A stretch of 64,000 bases of DNA, from positions 1-64,000 of the forward strand of contig NZ_JAQGJM010000044.1 in the NCBI RefSeq assembly GCF_028290625.1. Direction: 5' to 3'. Below are positions 61,791-64,000 of the stretch, one piece after another. The stretch comes from Devosia sp. (GTDB lineage: Bacteria; Pseudomonadota; Alphaproteobacteria; Rhizobiales; Devosiaceae). The notes under the pieces are model-generated. The model had not been told where the DNA came from and did not search any database. It was given only the letters and a program-made list of their open reading frames with translations. Each line of letters begins with the position of its first letter. Position 1 is the stretch's first letter. The translations under genes and the position numbers were made by a program.

Positions 61791-63758
61791 ATGACTTTCA
61801 AGCCAATCGACCTGAACGACGCTGATGACGACGAAGACGACTCCTACCTCGAGGAGGTGACCCCCAGGGGGGATCTCACGGGACTGAACGCCGCCGCCGA
61901 TGCCCTTCCCATCATCATGCTGCGCCAGGCCATGAGCACGACGGAGCGGACTGCATTCCGCCATAACCACGGGATCACCGTTGTCATCAAGGCACCGGGA
62001 GCCGAATGGGCGACGCCGCTCCTCGATGCGGGCAAGGAGCTTGCCCACTGGGGTTTCTCGCTGACCGCCACCGCATCGGACCGCAAGTCCAAGGATACCA
62101 TCACCCGCGACCAGGTCATGCGTGCGTTGGCCAAGGGTGGCCGGGTATTGGCGGTCTCGCAAAACCCGGTGGCATTCCTTCCGGAAGGGCTCGCGGGTTC
62201 CGCCGACATGACGATCAACGTCAGTCCGCCAGACGACGTCGTCCTCAAGAGGACCATCTTCGCCGCGACCGGACGTTATCCCCGGCGGATGCCCTCGGGT
62301 ATCTCGAGAGGGCTGTCGTACGCCCAGATATGCTTCGCCATCCGCAAGGGCAGCACGCCGCGCGAGTGCGTGGCGCGTCTGCTGGCGGCCAGGCTGGCGA
62401 GCCAGGAGCATGATCCGGACCTCGCCAAGGTGCCGGCGCTCGACAGCCTCCACGGCTACGGCGAAGCCATGGAATGGGCAAAGCGCCTGATCGCGGACCT
62501 GGATGCCTGGAGACGTGGGGAACTTGAATTCTCCGCGATCGAGCGCACGGCGGTGCTGGCCTCCGAACCCGGTCTCGGCAAGACCACCTTCGTCCGCAGC
62601 CTTGCCAAGGCCGCCGGCGTGCCGCTGGTCGTTACATCGGTGAGCGGATGGTTTGCCACTGGCACCGGCCACCTCGACTCCGTCATCAAGCAGATCGACC
62701 TGGTGTTCTCGAGCGCTGCGGCGAAGGGTCCGGCGATCGTCTTCCTCGACGAGATCGAGGGCATCCCGAACCGTGCCACCATGAGCGAACGGAATGCCGA
62801 TTATTGGACACCGGTGGTGGGGCATATTCTGCTCACGCTCGACAGCGCGGGATCAGGGGTCTCGTCGAACCTGATCGTCATCGGCGCGACCAACCACCCC
62901 GAAAAGCTTGACGCCGCCCTGCTGCGTCCCGGGAGGCTGTCCAAGGTCATCAGGATCAAGAGGCCCGACAAGCAGGCACTGGCAGGCATCATGCGCCAGC
63001 ATCTCGGCAACGACCTGGCCGACGAGGACCTTTCCGACATCGCCGCGTTCGGACAAGGCGCGAGCGGCGCCGACGTGACCGAATGGGTCAAGGTCGCGCG
63101 GAGCGTTGCCCGCCAGGCCGGACGGACGATCGAACTGGATGACCTGCTGGCGCAGGTCGCGCCAACCGAAGACAGGCCGCCGGAGATCGACCACCGTATC
63201 GCCGTGCACGAGGCCGGCCATGCGGTCGTCATGCAGGTACTGGGGCTGCTGGAGGTGTCCTCCGTCTCGACGATCAGCAGCGGGGTCGCGGGCGGTAGCG
63301 TCACCGTCGCGGCGCCTTCCAGGATGCTGTCGAAGGCGGACATGGACAGCTACGTCACGTTCGTGTTGGCCGGACGTTCAGCCGAGGAGATCGTTCTCGG
63401 CTCGGTCAGCAGCGGCTCGGGGGGAAGCCGCCATAGCGACCTGGCCACGGCGACCCAGATGGTTGCCTCGGCGCATCTCAGCCTGGGCATGGGAGGCAGC
63501 CTGCTCTACCGGGGCGAGCCGGAGGACTTCCGGAGCCTGCTGTCCCTGGACTACCACGTTGTCCCGAAGATCGAGGCCGATCTGCAAAGGCTTTATGCCA
63601 ACGCCACGGACATCGTCGTGGAATATCGCGAGGCAGTTAAGGCGGTGGCCAAGGCCTTGCTGCGCGAGCGCTTCCTGTCGGGCGAGCGCTTCCGCGAGAT
63701 CTTCGACCGCCACCCGCCGGGATCGAAGACCATCGAGTTGGATGGCCGCGATGGATGA
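61791..63758 (+). CDS. Soluble FtsH/M41-like AAA+ zinc protease
   Basis: This 655-residue protein has an AAA+ ATPase domain with Walker A EPGLGKT (259-265), Walker B FLDEIEG (D320, E321) and LRPGRL. An M41 peptidase domain follows with the zinc motif HEAGH (473-477) and a third-ligand segment SDLATAT. Unlike FtsH it has no membrane helix. Residues 30-210 look like a degenerate second AAA-like region without a P-loop (RVLAVSQNPVAFLPEG). The N-terminus is acidic. Probably a cytoplasmic protease. Its substrate and any link to BREX are unknown; it is divergent from brxA. Confidence 0.88.
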   Translation: MTFKPIDLNDADDDEDDSYLEEVTPRGDLTGLNAAADALPIIMLRQAMSTTERTAFRHNHGITVVIKAPGAEWATPLLDAGKELAHWGFSLTATASDRKSKDTITRDQVMRALAKGGRVLAVSQNPVAFLPEGLAGSADMTINVSPPDDVVLKRTIFAATGRYPRRMPSGISRGLSYAQICFAIRKGSTPRECVARLLAARLASQEHDPDLAKVPALDSLHGYGEAMEWAKRLIADLDAWRRGELEFSAIERTAVLASEPGLGKTTFVRSLAKAAGVPLVVTSVSGWFATGTGHLDSVIKQIDLVFSSAAAKGPAIVFLDEIEGIPNRATMSERNADYWTPVVGHILLTLDSAGSGVSSNLIVIGATNHPEKLDAALLRPGRLSKVIRIKRPDKQALAGIMRQHLGNDLADEDLSDIAAFGQGASGADVTEWVKVARSVARQAGRTIELDDLLAQVAPTEDRPPEIDHRIAVHEAGHAVVMQVLGLLEVSSVSTISSGVAGGSVTVAAPSRMLSKADMDSYVTFVLAGRSAEEIVLGSVSSGSGGSRHSDLATATQMVASAHLSLGMGGSLLYRGEPEDFRSLLSLDYHVVPKIEADLQRLYANATDIVVEYREAVKAVAKALLRERFLSGERFREIFDRHPPGSKTIELDGRDG

Positions 63759-63984
63759 CCTCATCATCAAGGTGGTCGTGCGGCTGGCCGGGGTTTACGA
63801 AAACCTCGGCCAGCGGGCCTACCTCGATGCAGGGCACCGTGCCCTGCTGGGGATCGCGCGTGCCGTCCAGGCCGAAGCCGAACGTCGTGCCGGCACCGGT
63901 AAGACTGAGGTGCAGGGTCCGGTTATCCGGTTCCCGCTCGATCGGGCCCGCCGGGACACCGGAAAGGGTCGTGACGATGCATGA
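63751..63984 (+). CDS. Small protein coupled to the FtsH-like protease, unknown function
   Basis: This 77-residue protein (start MDDLIIKVV at 63,751; an ATG at 63,742 is possible) overlaps the protease stop by eight bases, so it is translationally coupled. It is helical and charged, ending in RFPLDRARRDTGKGRDDA. No recognised domain. Its role may be an adaptor or partner of the protease (inference). Confidence 0.6.
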   Translation: MDDLIIKVVVRLAGVYENLGQRAYLDAGHRALLGIARAVQAEAERRAGTGKTEVQGPVIRFPLDRARRDTGKGRDDA

Positions 63985-64000
63985 GATCCTACGTCGCGCC
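63981..64000 (+). CDS. Start of a further gene (partial)
   Basis: An ATG at 63,981 overlaps the preceding TGA (ATGA) and reads MRSYVA to the window end. An alternative ATG at 63,976 reads MHEILRRA in another frame. The spacing suggests a third gene of the protease operon; nothing more can be said. Confidence 0.4.

Larger units (their letters stand above)
43884..64000 (+). mobile_element. tRNA-Arg-associated genomic island (left part; right end outside window)
   Basis: Directly after tRNA-Arg come iterons and a large tyrosine recombinase. The cargo then breaks the housekeeping gene content: a basic small protein, a complete type 1 BREX operon, and an FtsH-like protease operon. Composition is lower in GC in parts (especially inside pglX). 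No second copy of the tRNA 3' end was seen before 64,000, so the right attachment site must lie beyond, if present. Confidence 0.85.

Noticed and set aside
43884..64000. Second copy of the tRNA-Arg 3' end (right attachment site)
   Set aside because: Reading through to 64,000 I found no repeat of the GGGTTCGAATCCCGCC segment, so the right end is placed outside the window.

Overview
The window is a high-GC alphaproteobacterial chromosome segment, most likely from the Hyphomicrobiales and probably close to Devosia. The evidence is gene order typical of that group: DUF1178/nitrilase/grxC/comF/methyltransferase, carD and fdxA, a SUV3-type helicase with an S4 protein, DUF3108 next to rpmB, cobT/cobS beside a J-domain protein and bolA, aroB/aroK beside xerD and accA, a parvulin divergent from secA, and argJ before mutT. 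It also carries a BioR-type biotin regulator with exact operators. No name is certified by the sequence itself.

Positions 1-43,800 are core chromosome. Functions include branched-chain amino-acid synthesis (ilvD), two aldo/keto reductases, a glutaredoxin, a small biotin regulon (bioR, bioY and a DUF1284 gene with two TTATCTATAA operators), CarD, a 7Fe ferredoxin, an RNA helicase, ribosomal protein L28, a queuosine-precursor transporter, cobaltochelatase CobST, shikimate-pathway genes, XerD, AccA, SecA, two related L,D-transpeptidase-fold proteins, ArgJ, MutT, a Flp pilin, an M48 lipoprotein protease and a staphylococcal-type nuclease. Intergenic spaces are rich in palindromic repeats. One family has three 138-140 bp copies with a conserved core and arms that differ in sequence but pair within each copy, which suggests a structured RNA.

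At 43,807 there is an intact tRNA-Arg(CCU) gene. From its 3' end to the window edge (at least 20 kb) lies a genomic island. It begins with three 21-bp-spaced iterons and a 754-residue tyrosine recombinase. It then holds a small basic unknown protein and a complete type 1 BREX anti-phage operon on the minus strand (brxA-brxB-brxC-pglX-pglZ-brxL). That operon ends in a translationally coupled gene for an exported cysteine-containing protein of unknown function. Divergent from BREX is a soluble AAA+ zinc-protease (FtsH/M41-like) operon that runs off the window.

The unusual points of the island are a ribbon-helix-helix-like N-terminal extension on BrxA, the exported seventh gene, the compositionally mosaic methyltransferase PglX, and the membrane-segment-free FtsH-like protease with a degenerate N-terminal region. 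No CRISPR array, rRNA or insertion sequence was seen.
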